Position numbers and translations under genes: made by a program. The notes beneath the pieces are model-generated. The model was not told the origin of the DNA and made no database searches. It saw only the letters and a program-made list of their open reading frames with translations. A DNA stretch of 64,000 nucleotides from Amycolatopsis sp. DSM 110486 (GTDB taxonomy: Bacteria; Actinomycetota; Actinomycetes; Mycobacteriales; Pseudonocardiaceae): contig NZ_CP080519.1 of assembly GCF_019468465.1 (NCBI RefSeq), forward strand, positions 10,409,001 to 10,473,000. Direction: 5' to 3'. Shown in pieces: positions 13,728 to 21,800 of this stretch (position 1 is its first letter; every line of letters starts with the position of its first letter).

Positions 13728-14145
13728 GGGGGCTTCTTCCCTCCCTCGCGCGCTCGCTCGCGTCGGGAGGAAGGTAATGCCGCGACGGCGGGAGGGGTCC
13801 CGGTTCGCGATGGCCGGAGCCCCTCCTGGTGTGCTTACGCTCAGCCGCCCGGACCGACCGGCGTCACCAACATGCCGTCCTGCACCTGGCGACTGCCACG
13901 GGGTGGATCATTCCGCGGTCCATGACACCCCTCCCTCGTTCCGAGAGGAATTAGTTGCTGCACGGCGGAGGGATCCCGGTCCGCGGTCGTGAGCCCCGCC
14001 TGGCGTGCTTGCGCCCAGCCGACCCGACCTGCCGGTGTCACCGACATGCCGTGCGCGCCGGGCGACCGCCAGCGAAGTTGCCGCCGAAACGACGAGAGGG
14101 GTCCCGGTCCGTGATGGACCGGAACCCCTCCTGATGTGCTCGAGG
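13728..14145. other. Gene-free stretch holding decayed copies of the HtrA gene's 3' end
   Basis: No convincing gene lies in these 418 bases. They hold the working HtrA terminator (14097-14129) and two degenerate copies of the same stretch: copy B at about 13967-14050 and copy A at about 13791-13876. Each copy reads, on the minus strand, a variant of the last codons of HtrA (Val-Thr-Pro-Val/Ala ... Gly), then the stop region, then the GGAGGGG(A/T)-CCCGG hairpin arm. In copy B the stop has become Trp (TGA to TGG). Confidence 0.6.
14097..14129 (-). terminator. Terminator of the HtrA-like gene
   Basis: A 14-bp stem (14097-14110 with 14116-14129, one mismatch) with a 5-base loop starts 17 bases after the stop at 14146. 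Decayed versions occur at 13793-13824 and about 13969-14000. Confidence 0.7.
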
Positions 14146-15795
14146 TCAGCCGACCGGGCCGTTGACCGGGGTCACGGAGACGTCGTGCTGCTGGCCGGTC
14201 TGATCCACCACGGTGATGGTGAGCTTGTCGCCCGGGTGGTGAGTGTCCATGAGGGTGGTGAGTGCGGTCGCCGAGTCGACGGCCTTGCCGTCGACCGCGG
14301 TGATCACGTCGCCGCCCGCGAGGCCGGCCGAGGCGGCGGGGCCGCCCGCGACGACGTCCTGGATCTGAGCGCCGGTCGAGCCGCCCTGGGCCTGGCCGCC
14401 CTGCGCCTGTCCCTGACCTTGGCCGAGCCCGCCCGGGGACTGCTGCGCCTGGCCGGCGTCGCTCACCGACACGCCGAGGAAGGCGCTCTGTCCGATGTGG
14501 ACGGAGTCGGACGACTTGCCGCCGATGATCTGGTGGGCGAGGTCGATCGCCTGGTTGATCGGGACCGCGAAGCCCTGGTGCCCGCCCGAGGTGCCCTGCT
14601 GGCCGTCGCCTTCGCCGAGACCGCCGTCGCCCTGGCCCTGCCCCTGGCCCAGACCGCCGTCGCCCTGGCCGAGGCCGCCGAGACCGCCTTGGCCCTGCCC
14701 GAGACCGCCTTGCCCGAGACCTCCCTGCCCGAGTCCGCCCTGCCCCTGGCCAAGCCCGCCGCGGCCGCGGCCGAGCCCGCCCTGGCCCTGGCCGCCGTTG
14801 AACTGGAATCCCTGCGACGCGGCGGTGTCGACGCCGATCACCTGCCCGTTGGCGTTGACCAGCGGGCCGCCGGAGTCGCCGGACTGGATGTCGGCGTCGA
14901 CCTGGATCAGGTCGGTGAGCTGCTCCGACGAGCTGGCGGACTCGTCCGACGCGGTGATCGACTGGTTCAGCGCGGTGACCTTGCCGGCCGCCACGGCCGG
15001 GGTGCCGCCGGCGCCGCCCGCGTTGCCGATCCCGACCACGGCGTCGCCGACCGCGACCGCGGACGAGTTGCCGAGCGTCGCGGTCTTCAGGCCGGAGGCG
15101 CCGTTGAGCTTGATCACCGCGATGTCGTGGCTGCGGTCGTAGCCGAGCACGGAGGCGGTGTAGGTCTTGCCGTCGCCGATGTCGGTCACCTTGATGCTGG
15201 TGGCGCCTTCGACGACGTGGTTGTTGGTGAGGATCTCGCCGTCGGAGGTCAGCACGATGCCGGTGCCCGCCGCGGCGGCGCTCTGGTAGCCGAGCTCGGT
15301 GTTCACGTCGACCAGGCCCGGGTCGACCTTCGTCGCGATCCCGTTGGGGTCGATCGACGTGCTCGACGTGCCCCCGGGAGGAGCCACGGACCCGAAGCTC
15401 TGGTTGCCCCCGGCGGATTCCGAGCCGGGCGTCCACACGAAGTGCCCGATGCCCAGGCCGAGCACCACCGAAAGCCCGATGGCGCCGACAGCGATCGCCG
15501 CGCTGCGCATCGGCCGCGGCGGCCGGTGGTACGGGGTCTGCGGGAACTGCTGGGTGCCCGGGTGCTGGCCCCACGCACCCTGCGGTGCCCAGCCTTGGTT
15601 GTAGCCGGCGTAGGGGCCGTAGTGACCCTGCTGACCCGGCGTGCCCGGTTGACCCGCCGCGCCCGGCGTGCCCGGCTGACCCGCTGCACCCGGCTGTCCG
15701 TACTGCCCGTACGCGCCCGGCTGGGTCTGGTCACCGTGTCCGTACGGCCAACCGCCGGTCTGCTCACCGGTCGACCCCGGCTCCTGTTCGCTCAT
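14146..15795 (-). CDS. Membrane-anchored HtrA/DegP-like serine protease (S1C) with PDZ domain and Gly/Gln-rich insertion
   Basis: This is a 549-residue cell-envelope protease. Residues 1-92 are a Gly/Pro/Gln-rich cytosolic tail with repeated Gly-Gln-Pro-Gly-Thr-Pro-Gly. One membrane segment follows (about 98-121), then a trypsin-like domain with His193 (Asn-Asn-His-Val-Val), Asp224 (Ser-His-Asp-Ile-Ala) and Ser307 (Gly-Asp-Ser-Gly-Gly-Pro-Leu). A PDZ domain (about 437-545) ends the protein. It should degrade misfolded extracytoplasmic proteins. Unusually, about 65 residues of repeated Gly-Leu-Gly-Gln-Gly-Gln (about 334-400) split the protease domain before its last strand, and a shorter Gln/Gly run (about 454-472) interrupts the PDZ domain. 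The start ATG has a GGAGCGGG ribosome-binding site. It is divergent from the M24 peptidase gene. Confidence 0.92.
   Translation of the reverse strand: MSEQEPGSTGEQTGGWPYGHGDQTQPGAYGQYGQPGAAGQPGTPGAAGQPGTPGQQGHYGPYAGYNQGWAPQGAWGQHPGTQQFPQTPYHRPPRPMRSAAIAVGAIGLSVVLGLGIGHFVWTPGSESAGGNQSFGSVAPPGGTSSTSIDPNGIATKVDPGLVDVNTELGYQSAAAAGTGIVLTSDGEILTNNHVVEGATSIKVTDIGDGKTYTASVLGYDRSHDIAVIKLNGASGLKTATLGNSSAVAVGDAVVGIGNAGGAGGTPAVAAGKVTALNQSITASDESASSSEQLTDLIQVDADIQSGDSGGPLVNANGQVIGVDTAASQGFQFNGGQGQGGLGRGRGGLGQGQGGLGQGGLGQGGLGQGQGGLGGLGQGDGGLGQGQGQGDGGLGEGDGQQGTSGGHQGFAVPINQAIDLAHQIIGGKSSDSVHIGQSAFLGVSVSDAGQAQQSPGGLGQGQGQAQGGQAQGGSTGAQIQDVVAGGPAASAGLAGGDVITAVDGKAVDSATALTTLMDTHHPGDKLTITVVDQTGQQHDVSVTPVNGPVG
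14596..14796 (-). repeat. In-frame Gly-Leu-Gly-Gln repeat tract inside the HtrA gene
   Basis: About 200 bases of tandemly repeated GGC/GGT-CTC-GGG/GGC-CAG codons encode residues 334-400. The units are 5-7 codons and imperfect, as expected from slippage. Confidence 0.85.
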
Positions 15796-15981
15796 GTTCC
15801 CGCTCCAGCCTCGTCCCGCTCCTGGCTACCGCCTCGACCAGAACACACCCCGTACCTGAGATTTTCCTTGCCGGGCTCCGTGGGAAACCTGTGGAGTTCT
15901 CCCAGGTTCGGCCACGGATCGGGTGATTCCTCCCGCAGGCGCCCAAATCGGACTCGCCTGGTGGCCGCGCGCGGCGGTGGT

Positions 15982-15987
15982 TACCGT
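15982..15987 (+). promoter_or_regulatory. -10 box TACCGT for a probable leaderless M24 gene
   Basis: TACCGT is followed by exactly 7 bases and then the ATG at 15995, fitting a leaderless transcript. Confidence 0.45.
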
Positions 15988-15994
15988 CAGGGGC

Positions 15995-16723
15995 ATGGGT
16001 GAGCTGATCGAGGACGAGGCACGACGCGCGGCGCGTTTGCTGGACGCGCAGGCCAAGGCCGTCGAGCTGTTCGAAGAGGTCGAGCGGCGCGGGCTGCTCG
16101 CGCCCGGCGTGCGCGAGACCGAGGCGAGCAACGCGGTGCGCGACCTCGCGGCCGAACTGTTCGGCGTGGACCGCTACTGGCACAAGCGAATCGTGCGAGC
16201 GGGCGAGAACACGCTGCGGCCGTACCGGGAGAACCCGCCCGACCGCGCGATCGCCGAGGACGACATCGTGTTCGTCGACTTCGGGCCGATCTTCGAGGAG
16301 TTCGAGGCGGACTTCGGGCGGACGTTCGTGCTCGGCGACGACCCTGTGAAGCTGCGGCTGCGCGACAGCCTGCCCGTGGTGTGGCAGGCCGGGCGCGAGT
16401 ACTTCGAGGCCCACCCGGACGTGACCGGCGCCGAGCTGTACGACCACGTCACCAAGCTCGCCGCCGAGGCCGGCTGGGAGTTCGGCGGCGCGCACTCCGG
16501 GCATCTCGTCGGCCAGTTTCCCCACGAGACGATCGACGGCGAGCGGATCGAGTCCTACATCGCGCCGGGCAGCGACCGGCCGATGCGCCGGCCGGACCGC
16601 AACGGGCAGACGTCGCACTGGATCCTCGAGGTCCACCTCGTCGACCGCGAACGGCGGATCGGGGGGTTCTTCGAGGAGCTGCTCGACCTCGGCCACGAGC
16701 GGTCCGGCGGCGGCTCGGACTAG
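15995..16723 (+). CDS. M24 family metallopeptidase (aminopeptidase P/methionine aminopeptidase fold)
   Basis: This 242-residue protein consists only of the pita-bread catalytic domain. The dinuclear metal ligands are readable in order: Asp95 (Val-Asp-Phe-Gly), Asp106 (Ala-Asp-Phe-Gly-Arg), His170 (Ser-Gly-His-Leu-Val-Gly), Glu212 (Ile-Leu-Glu-Val-His) and a final Glu in Phe-Phe-Glu-Glu-Leu. It lacks the N-terminal domain of PepP/PepQ, so it is a short cytoplasmic form. It probably cleaves N-terminal residues or Xaa-Pro bonds, but the substrate is not known. The ATG at 15995 fits the -10 box 7 bases before it and the start of the conserved helix. The last bases overlap the stop of the convergent membrane-protein gene by 4 bp. 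Confidence 0.85.
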   Translation: MGELIEDEARRAARLLDAQAKAVELFEEVERRGLLAPGVRETEASNAVRDLAAELFGVDRYWHKRIVRAGENTLRPYRENPPDRAIAEDDIVFVDFGPIFEEFEADFGRTFVLGDDPVKLRLRDSLPVVWQAGREYFEAHPDVTGAELYDHVTKLAAEAGWEFGGAHSGHLVGQFPHETIDGERIESYIAPGSDRPMRRPDRNGQTSHWILEVHLVDRERRIGGFFEELLDLGHERSGGGSD

Positions 16724-17280
16724 ACGGTGGCCGGTTTGGCGGCCAGCCAGGAGAGCTTGCCGAGCTTCGGCCGCAGGACCGTGTCCACGCTCCACACGGA
16801 GCCGGCGGCCGCGTAGTACAGGCCGAGCGAGGCGAAGATGTAGCCGACGGACGGGCCGAGGTCCGTCATGCCCGGCGCGTCCCACGGCAGGTGGAAGCCT
16901 TCGGCCGCCGACCAGATGCCGAACGAGAACACCGCGCTCCCGATGAACACGAGGTTCGAGAACGCCCCGAAGATCAGCCCGAGCGCGATCAGCGTCTCGA
17001 TCACCGCGGTACCCACGGCGAACGCCGCCGGGCTCCAGCTCGCGACGGTGTGCCACAGCTCCAGCCACTGGTGCACCACAGGGATGGTGATCTTGTCGGC
17101 CTTGCCCAGCTCCTTGCCGAGCGTCTGGCCGTGCACGAAGCCCGGCAGCCACTTGAACGTGGCGTCGATCGCCCACACCACGCCGAACACGATCCGGGCT
17201 ACGGCAGCGGCGTGCAGCCGCCGGAAGGTGGGGGACACGGAACCCGCGACAGGTGCGGCTTGAGTGACAGGGGTACTCAC
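16720..17280 (-). CDS. Integral membrane protein, DoxX/DoxD-like
   Basis: This 186-residue protein has four hydrophobic stretches, with a first segment Ala-Arg-Ile-Val-Phe-Gly-Val-Val-Trp-Ala-Ile-Asp-Ala and a following Lys-Trp-Leu-Pro-Gly-Phe. The pattern resembles DoxX/DoxD-type quinone-linked membrane proteins. The start is taken at the GTG at 17280 because a GGAAAGGA ribosome-binding site lies 8 bases upstream. An ATG at 17304 is in frame, but that extension would contain the ribosome-binding site itself. An IdeR/DtxR-type iron box (17337-17355) lies about 57 bp upstream, so the gene is probably repressed when iron is plentiful. A role in iron-limited respiration or redox balance is an inference from that site only. 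Confidence 0.75.
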   Translation of the reverse strand: MSTPVTQAAPVAGSVSPTFRRLHAAAVARIVFGVVWAIDATFKWLPGFVHGQTLGKELGKADKITIPVVHQWLELWHTVASWSPAAFAVGTAVIETLIALGLIFGAFSNLVFIGSAVFSFGIWSAAEGFHLPWDAPGMTDLGPSVGYIFASLGLYYAAAGSVWSVDTVLRPKLGKLSWLAAKPATV

Positions 17281-17336
17281 GGCGAAGGTCCTTTCCGGAC
17301 TCAAGAGGACTGCCCGGCAGGTCGGGCAGAGTGAGC

Positions 17337-17355
17337 TTAGGCAAACCTAAGCAAA
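17337..17355. promoter_or_regulatory. IdeR/DtxR-type iron box
   Basis: TTAGGCAAACCTAAGCAAA matches the 19-bp actinobacterial iron-box consensus (TTAGGTTAGSCTAACCTAA) at 14 of 19 positions, including TTAGG and CCTAA. A GCTTAGG/CCTAAGC inverted repeat is centred in its left part. Confidence 0.65.
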
Positions 17356-17527
17356 TGTCGAGAGTGGTGTTCCTCTCGGCCCGTGCGGTGAACCTGCGGG
17401 GATCTGTCGCCGTATGTCGGGGATTTTTCGGTCAAACCAGCTCAATGAGGGTTATTTCGCCCGGCCCTTTTCGGCCGTGAGGCGGCGTTTGCTGGAGGTC
17501 GGCCCTCGGATCGGCGGGTGACAAACG

Positions 17528-17562
17528 GCCACCGTCCCTGGAAAGTTCCCGGGGACGGTGGC
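17528..17562. terminator. Hairpin in the gap downstream of the SDR gene
   Basis: GCCACCGTCCC (17528-17538) pairs perfectly with GGGACGGTGGC (17552-17562) around a 13-base loop. It lies 227 bp beyond the SDR stop and could end that transcript. Confidence 0.5.
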
Positions 17563-17788
17563 TTCGGCGAGCCCGGCGACCCGTCTCGGCTGCGGTCCAG
17601 AGCACGCGCCCCGCGGACCCCTCACGAGCGAGGCCGAGCTGTTTCGCCCGGCGCACGTGGCCGATGCGGCGAACTGTGCCCGACGAACCGGCGCGGCCGA
17701 GCCGACGAGTGCCCGCCAAGACGCGACAGCCCACCCCGCACCTCGCGCGACGGCACACCAAAGCAACCGCCCCAACGCCGACGTCGGG

Positions 17789-18643
17789 TCAGGACGCGGC
17801 GACCTCACCCGGCAGCGTGCCGTCGAGGTCGGTGAAGGCGTAGTGCGTGGCGAGGTCCGTGGTGGTGTGGACGCGGCCCGAGCGGGTGAGCACGGTGGGG
17901 TCCGCCGCGAGGGCCGCGACGCCGCGGCCGACGAAGCGCGGGGACTCAGCCGCGGCGAGGTCGAACTCGCCGGCGCCCGGGATGTCCAGGACGGTGCGGC
18001 CGTCGGGGGTGGCGCGGCCGGCGAAGGCGAGCAGTTCGGTGCGCACGAGGCCCGGCCAGATCGAGACGGCCGCGACGCCGCGGTCGCGCAGTTCCAGCGC
18101 CATGTCGGCGGTCATCTTGTCGACCGCGGCTTTGCCGACGCCGTAGACGGTGTTCTGCTGGTACGCCGCCGCGCCCGAGGACGAGATGTTGGCGATCAGG
18201 CCGCCGCCCGCGGTGAAGAGGAGCGGGGCGGCGAATACGCTCGCCACGTAGTGCGAGCGTGCGCCGATGCCGAGGACCTCGTCCCACGCGGTCAGCGGCA
18301 GGTCCCAGAACGGCCGGTTCAGCCAGGCTGCCATGTCGGGCGCGGAAAAGACGTTGTTCACAAGCACATCGAGCCGCCCGGCTTCCTCGGCGACGCGCGC
18401 GAAGACCGCCTCCACCTGGGCGTCGTCGTGGTGGTCGCACCGCACGGCGATGCCGGTGCCGCCCAGGGCGGTCACCTCGGCGGCCGTCTCGGCGAGCGTG
18501 CCGGGCAACGGCCCGGGTTCGGCGGTGCGGCCCGTGACGTACACCGTCGCCCCCGCCGCACCCAGCTCGAGGGCGATGCCCTTGCCCACGCCCCGGGTCG
18601 CGCCCGTGACCACCGCGATCTTGCCCGCCAAAGCTCCGTTCAT
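17789..18643 (-). CDS. SDR family oxidoreductase, DHRS1-like
   Basis: This is a 284-residue classical SDR. The cofactor motif Gly-Ala-Thr-Arg-Gly-Val-Gly is at 14-20, with an Asn-Asn-Val-Phe-Ser-Ala segment replacing the usual Asn-Asn-Ala-Gly. The active site has Ile-Ser-Ser-Ser-Gly and Tyr-Gly-Val-Gly-Lys. The pattern, including the Thr-Gly-Arg-Thr after strand 2 that favours NADPH, resembles animal DHRS1 and its bacterial relatives, whose physiological substrates are poorly known. The ATG at 18643 begins the fold. It stands alone, with the protease gene's terminator upstream. Confidence 0.88.
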   Translation of the reverse strand: MNGALAGKIAVVTGATRGVGKGIALELGAAGATVYVTGRTAEPGPLPGTLAETAAEVTALGGTGIAVRCDHHDDAQVEAVFARVAEEAGRLDVLVNNVFSAPDMAAWLNRPFWDLPLTAWDEVLGIGARSHYVASVFAAPLLFTAGGGLIANISSSGAAAYQQNTVYGVGKAAVDKMTADMALELRDRGVAAVSIWPGLVRTELLAFAGRATPDGRTVLDIPGAGEFDLAAAESPRFVGRGVAALAADPTVLTRSGRVHTTTDLATHYAFTDLDGTLPGEVAAS

Positions 18644-18820
18644 GATCCCGATCTAACCCGCGTCGCCGGATCACGGCGAACGGCTGGTCCACGAAGGCAC
18701 GCGTCCGGCGCGCCCACACCGAGCGAGCACGAACCGCGCGGCCTTCGGGTCCGGGCCACACCGATCCGCGGCCAACCGCCGGCCGACCCTGAAGCCACCC
18801 GTTCTGTCCACCCGCACCAC

Positions 18821-18853
18821 GGCGGGGCCGGTCCATTTCGGACCGGCCCCGCC
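18821..18853 (-). terminator. Terminator of the large secreted protease gene
   Basis: A perfect 14-bp stem, GGCGGGGCCGGTCC (18821-18834) with 18840-18853, and a 5-base loop lie 30 bases after the protease stop. Two adjacent copies of GCAATCACCAAACC (18854-18881) lie between the stop and the stem. Confidence 0.85.
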
Positions 18854-18882
18854 GCAATCACCAAACCGCAATCACCAAACCC

Positions 18883-21800
18883 TCAGTACCGGAACTGCTG
18901 CAGCTGCCTCCCGTCGTACGAAGGCACCCAGCCCGTGCGCGTCGCCGGGTCGAGTTGGACCGAGCGTTCGGTGAGCGAGTTGTATTCGCCGCCGAAGGGG
19001 CCCGATACGAAGTTCAGCCCGGACACCACCGACAGCTGCTTGCCGGTCGCCAGGTCGATCACCGCAAGCTGGCTCGTCGCGTTGTTGTCCGTGATCACGC
19101 CGCCCACCTTGCCGAACTGCGAGATCACCGGTGGCGTGCGGAACGCGACGAGGCCGAGGTGGTGCACCCCGTCCACGGCGAGGAACGCCGCCTGCTGCTG
19201 GCGCACGGTGTACGAGTCCCCCGCCGTCAGCGTGTCGCCCGCGATCGAGCCCAGCGAGGTGGTGCCGACGATGTTGAGGCTCACCGAGCGGTACACCAGC
19301 TGGTACAGCTTGTTCGCGCCGTCGTCGTAGGCCATCGCGTTCGCGCAGATGCTGCCCGCGCCCGACAAGGTCGTCGCGCCCGAGTCGAGGTCGACGCTCG
19401 CCATCGAGGCCGCGCCGCCGCCGAAGCAGATCGGGCCGCCGCCGGTGCGGGCGAGGTAGACCAGCCCGGTGGCCTGGTCGAGCTCGATCATCTTGAACGC
19501 GCCCGCCACGGCACCCGGCGGGTCCGCGAGCAGCGGCGTGCCGAGCGCGCCGTCGGCCAGCGTCAGCGGCAGGACGAAGTCGGTGTTGTCCGCCGTCCGC
19601 TTGGCGAGGATCGCCACGCGGTGCCGGGTCGCGTCCACCCGGCCGCCCTGCACCGAGTAGCCGTCCGCGGTCACGGAAGCCACCCGCTGCAACGACGTGG
19701 TGTCGTACGTTTCCAGCGTCCACCCGGCGTTCGTGAAGTGCAGCAACGCCAGCCGGTGCGCCGAAGCGTCCGCGCCGAGCACCTGGTAGCCGCCGTCGCC
19801 GGACGCGTCGGACGTGAGAACCCGCCCGTACGTGCCCTTCACGGCGTCGTACTCCTGCACCGACTCACCACCGCCCGGCGTGCGCAGCGCGGCGTACGAC
19901 ATTCCCTGGGCCGCCGCGGCGAAACTCGTCACCACGGTGTTGCCGGGTGCGTAGCCGTCGTCGACCGCGAGGAACGACGTCGGCGACGCCTGGCCGAGCA
20001 CCTTGCCGTGGCTATCGGTGGCGAGCACGCGCACGTCGTACGCCACCGAACCACCCAGCCCGAGCTTCACCGCGTCCAGCTTCGCGACGCCGTTGCGCGC
20101 CGGGAGCTGTTGATAAGCAACGGATCCCGCGCTCGGGCCACCCTGGTCGCGCCGGTCGCCGTTGGCGTTGGTCACGGTGTTGAGCGAGTTGTACAACGTC
20201 GGCGCGGGAGCCGACACCTCCACCGCCGCACCGGTCGCACCCGGCACGCCGCGCACGTCGTAGCCGAGCGAGAACGCCGGCGCGGCCCGGGTGATCTCCG
20301 CGAAGTGCCCGGAAGTCCCTCCCGCCGTGAGGATCGGCGCGTCGGGCCGCTGCGCCGCGCCACCGACGCGGATCGCGGCGAACTCGCCGTACGTCGGGTC
20401 ACCGGCGGTGCCGGTCACCGAACGCTGCACGATCCCGATGCCGTAGATCCCGGCGCCGCCGGCGAAAGCCGAAGCCGGCACGACCACGTCACCGGAGGTC
20501 GCGGTGATCGGCGCGACGAACCCCGTGCCGAACAGCGGCGCGCTGACCGGGTTCCAGTGCCCCAGCGTGGACACGACCACCTGCGGGTTCGACAGGTTCC
20601 GCACGCCGGTGAGGTCGTAGTGCACCCGCACGTCCTTGCCCACGGCCACGGTCGCCGGCGCCACCGGGGCGAGCGCCTCGGCGTAGGTGCCGTCGGTCGG
20701 GCCGAGGGTGAGCGTCTGCGCTGCCGACGCCACCACGCGGTGCCCCGAGCGGACCTCGAAGGTGACGGGCACCGAGCGGTCCTCTGTGGACACTACGGGA
20801 AGTCCCGCTGCCGCCAGGATTTCCTTCGGGCTCAGCCGCACGGCGGGCACGGCCGAGGTGAACTCGTGGCCGTGGATCTTCACCGCGTAGGTCGCGTTCG
20901 CCGGAGCACCCACCACGTCGGCGCCGACGGTGACCGGGCCGACCAGCCCCTCCCCCGTGCCACCGGTGTCGAGGTCGATGCGGCCGCCGTCGGCGTTCTC
21001 GGTGAAGGAACCGCCGAGCCCGCCCACCGTCACGCGGTGCGCTACGGAAACCCTCGTGATCGCCGGGTCACCACGACGATCACCGAGCACCGACTGCACG
21101 GCCGCGGTCACGTCGATCTGCGGACCGACCGTCACCGGGCGGTCCATCTGCGGCGGTGACGCGACCGGCCGCGCCGTGTGCTGCAGGACCGACCGGACGT
21201 CGGCCGGGCTCAGTGACCGGCCGGCCAGCTTCGCCGCCTGCAGCACCACCGCCGCCGCGGCCGCGGTCATCGGCGCGGACGCCGACGTGCCGCCGTTGAG
21301 CACCGGCGTCACGTCCTGCGCGCCGCCGCGCTGCGTGTGCTCCACGACGAGGATGCCGTCGCTGGGCGCGGAAACGTCCACGCGCGTGCCGAAGCCCGAG
21401 GAGAAGTTCCCGGCCCCGTCGGTGCGGGTGGTGGCGAAGGTCGGGTTGTGCGCGGCCGCGCCACCGGCTTGCTGCGGCACGGCGAGCGTGTCGTCCAGCG
21501 TGGTGCCACCGACCGCGATCGCGCCGCTGTCGACCACCTTCGTCGGTGTGGTGGAGAACTGGTCGTCCGCGATGTCCGTGGTGTCGCGGGCGTCCTTGGT
21601 CACGTCGGTGGGCGTGCTGCCGCCGTCCGGGCCGACCGCGGCCGGGGTGTAGAGGCGCGTGCCGTCGTTGGAGGAGATCGTGACGACGATGTGGTACTGC
21701 TTCACGATCGTCGAGATCACGGCCTGCGCCACCGGGTCGTCTTCGAGGTAGCGGCCAGGGAAGCCCGCGCTGTCGGTGCCGACGCCGAGGCTCGCGGTGA

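Larger units (their letters stand above)
17281..17788. other. Gene-free stretch of about 500 bp
   Basis: It holds the promoter and iron box of the DoxX-like gene at its left end and a strong hairpin at 17528-17562. Open frames in it show no family resemblance or ribosome-binding site, and I see no RNA gene. Confidence 0.6.

Noticed and set aside
14596..14796. A CRISPR or minisatellite array
   Set aside because: The repeats are imperfect, in frame, and encode a continuous Gly/Gln-rich protein segment; there are no spacers.
13841..15574. A long minus-strand frame overlapping the HtrA gene and the repeated tails
   Set aside because: It is out of frame with HtrA. Its last part reads the decayed HtrA tail copies, which is informative about the duplications but not evidence of a gene.
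17432..17761. A 109-codon open frame in the gap after the DoxX-like gene
   Set aside because: It contains the hairpin at 17528-17562, has no ribosome-binding site, resembles no family and is Arg-rich like other shadow frames.
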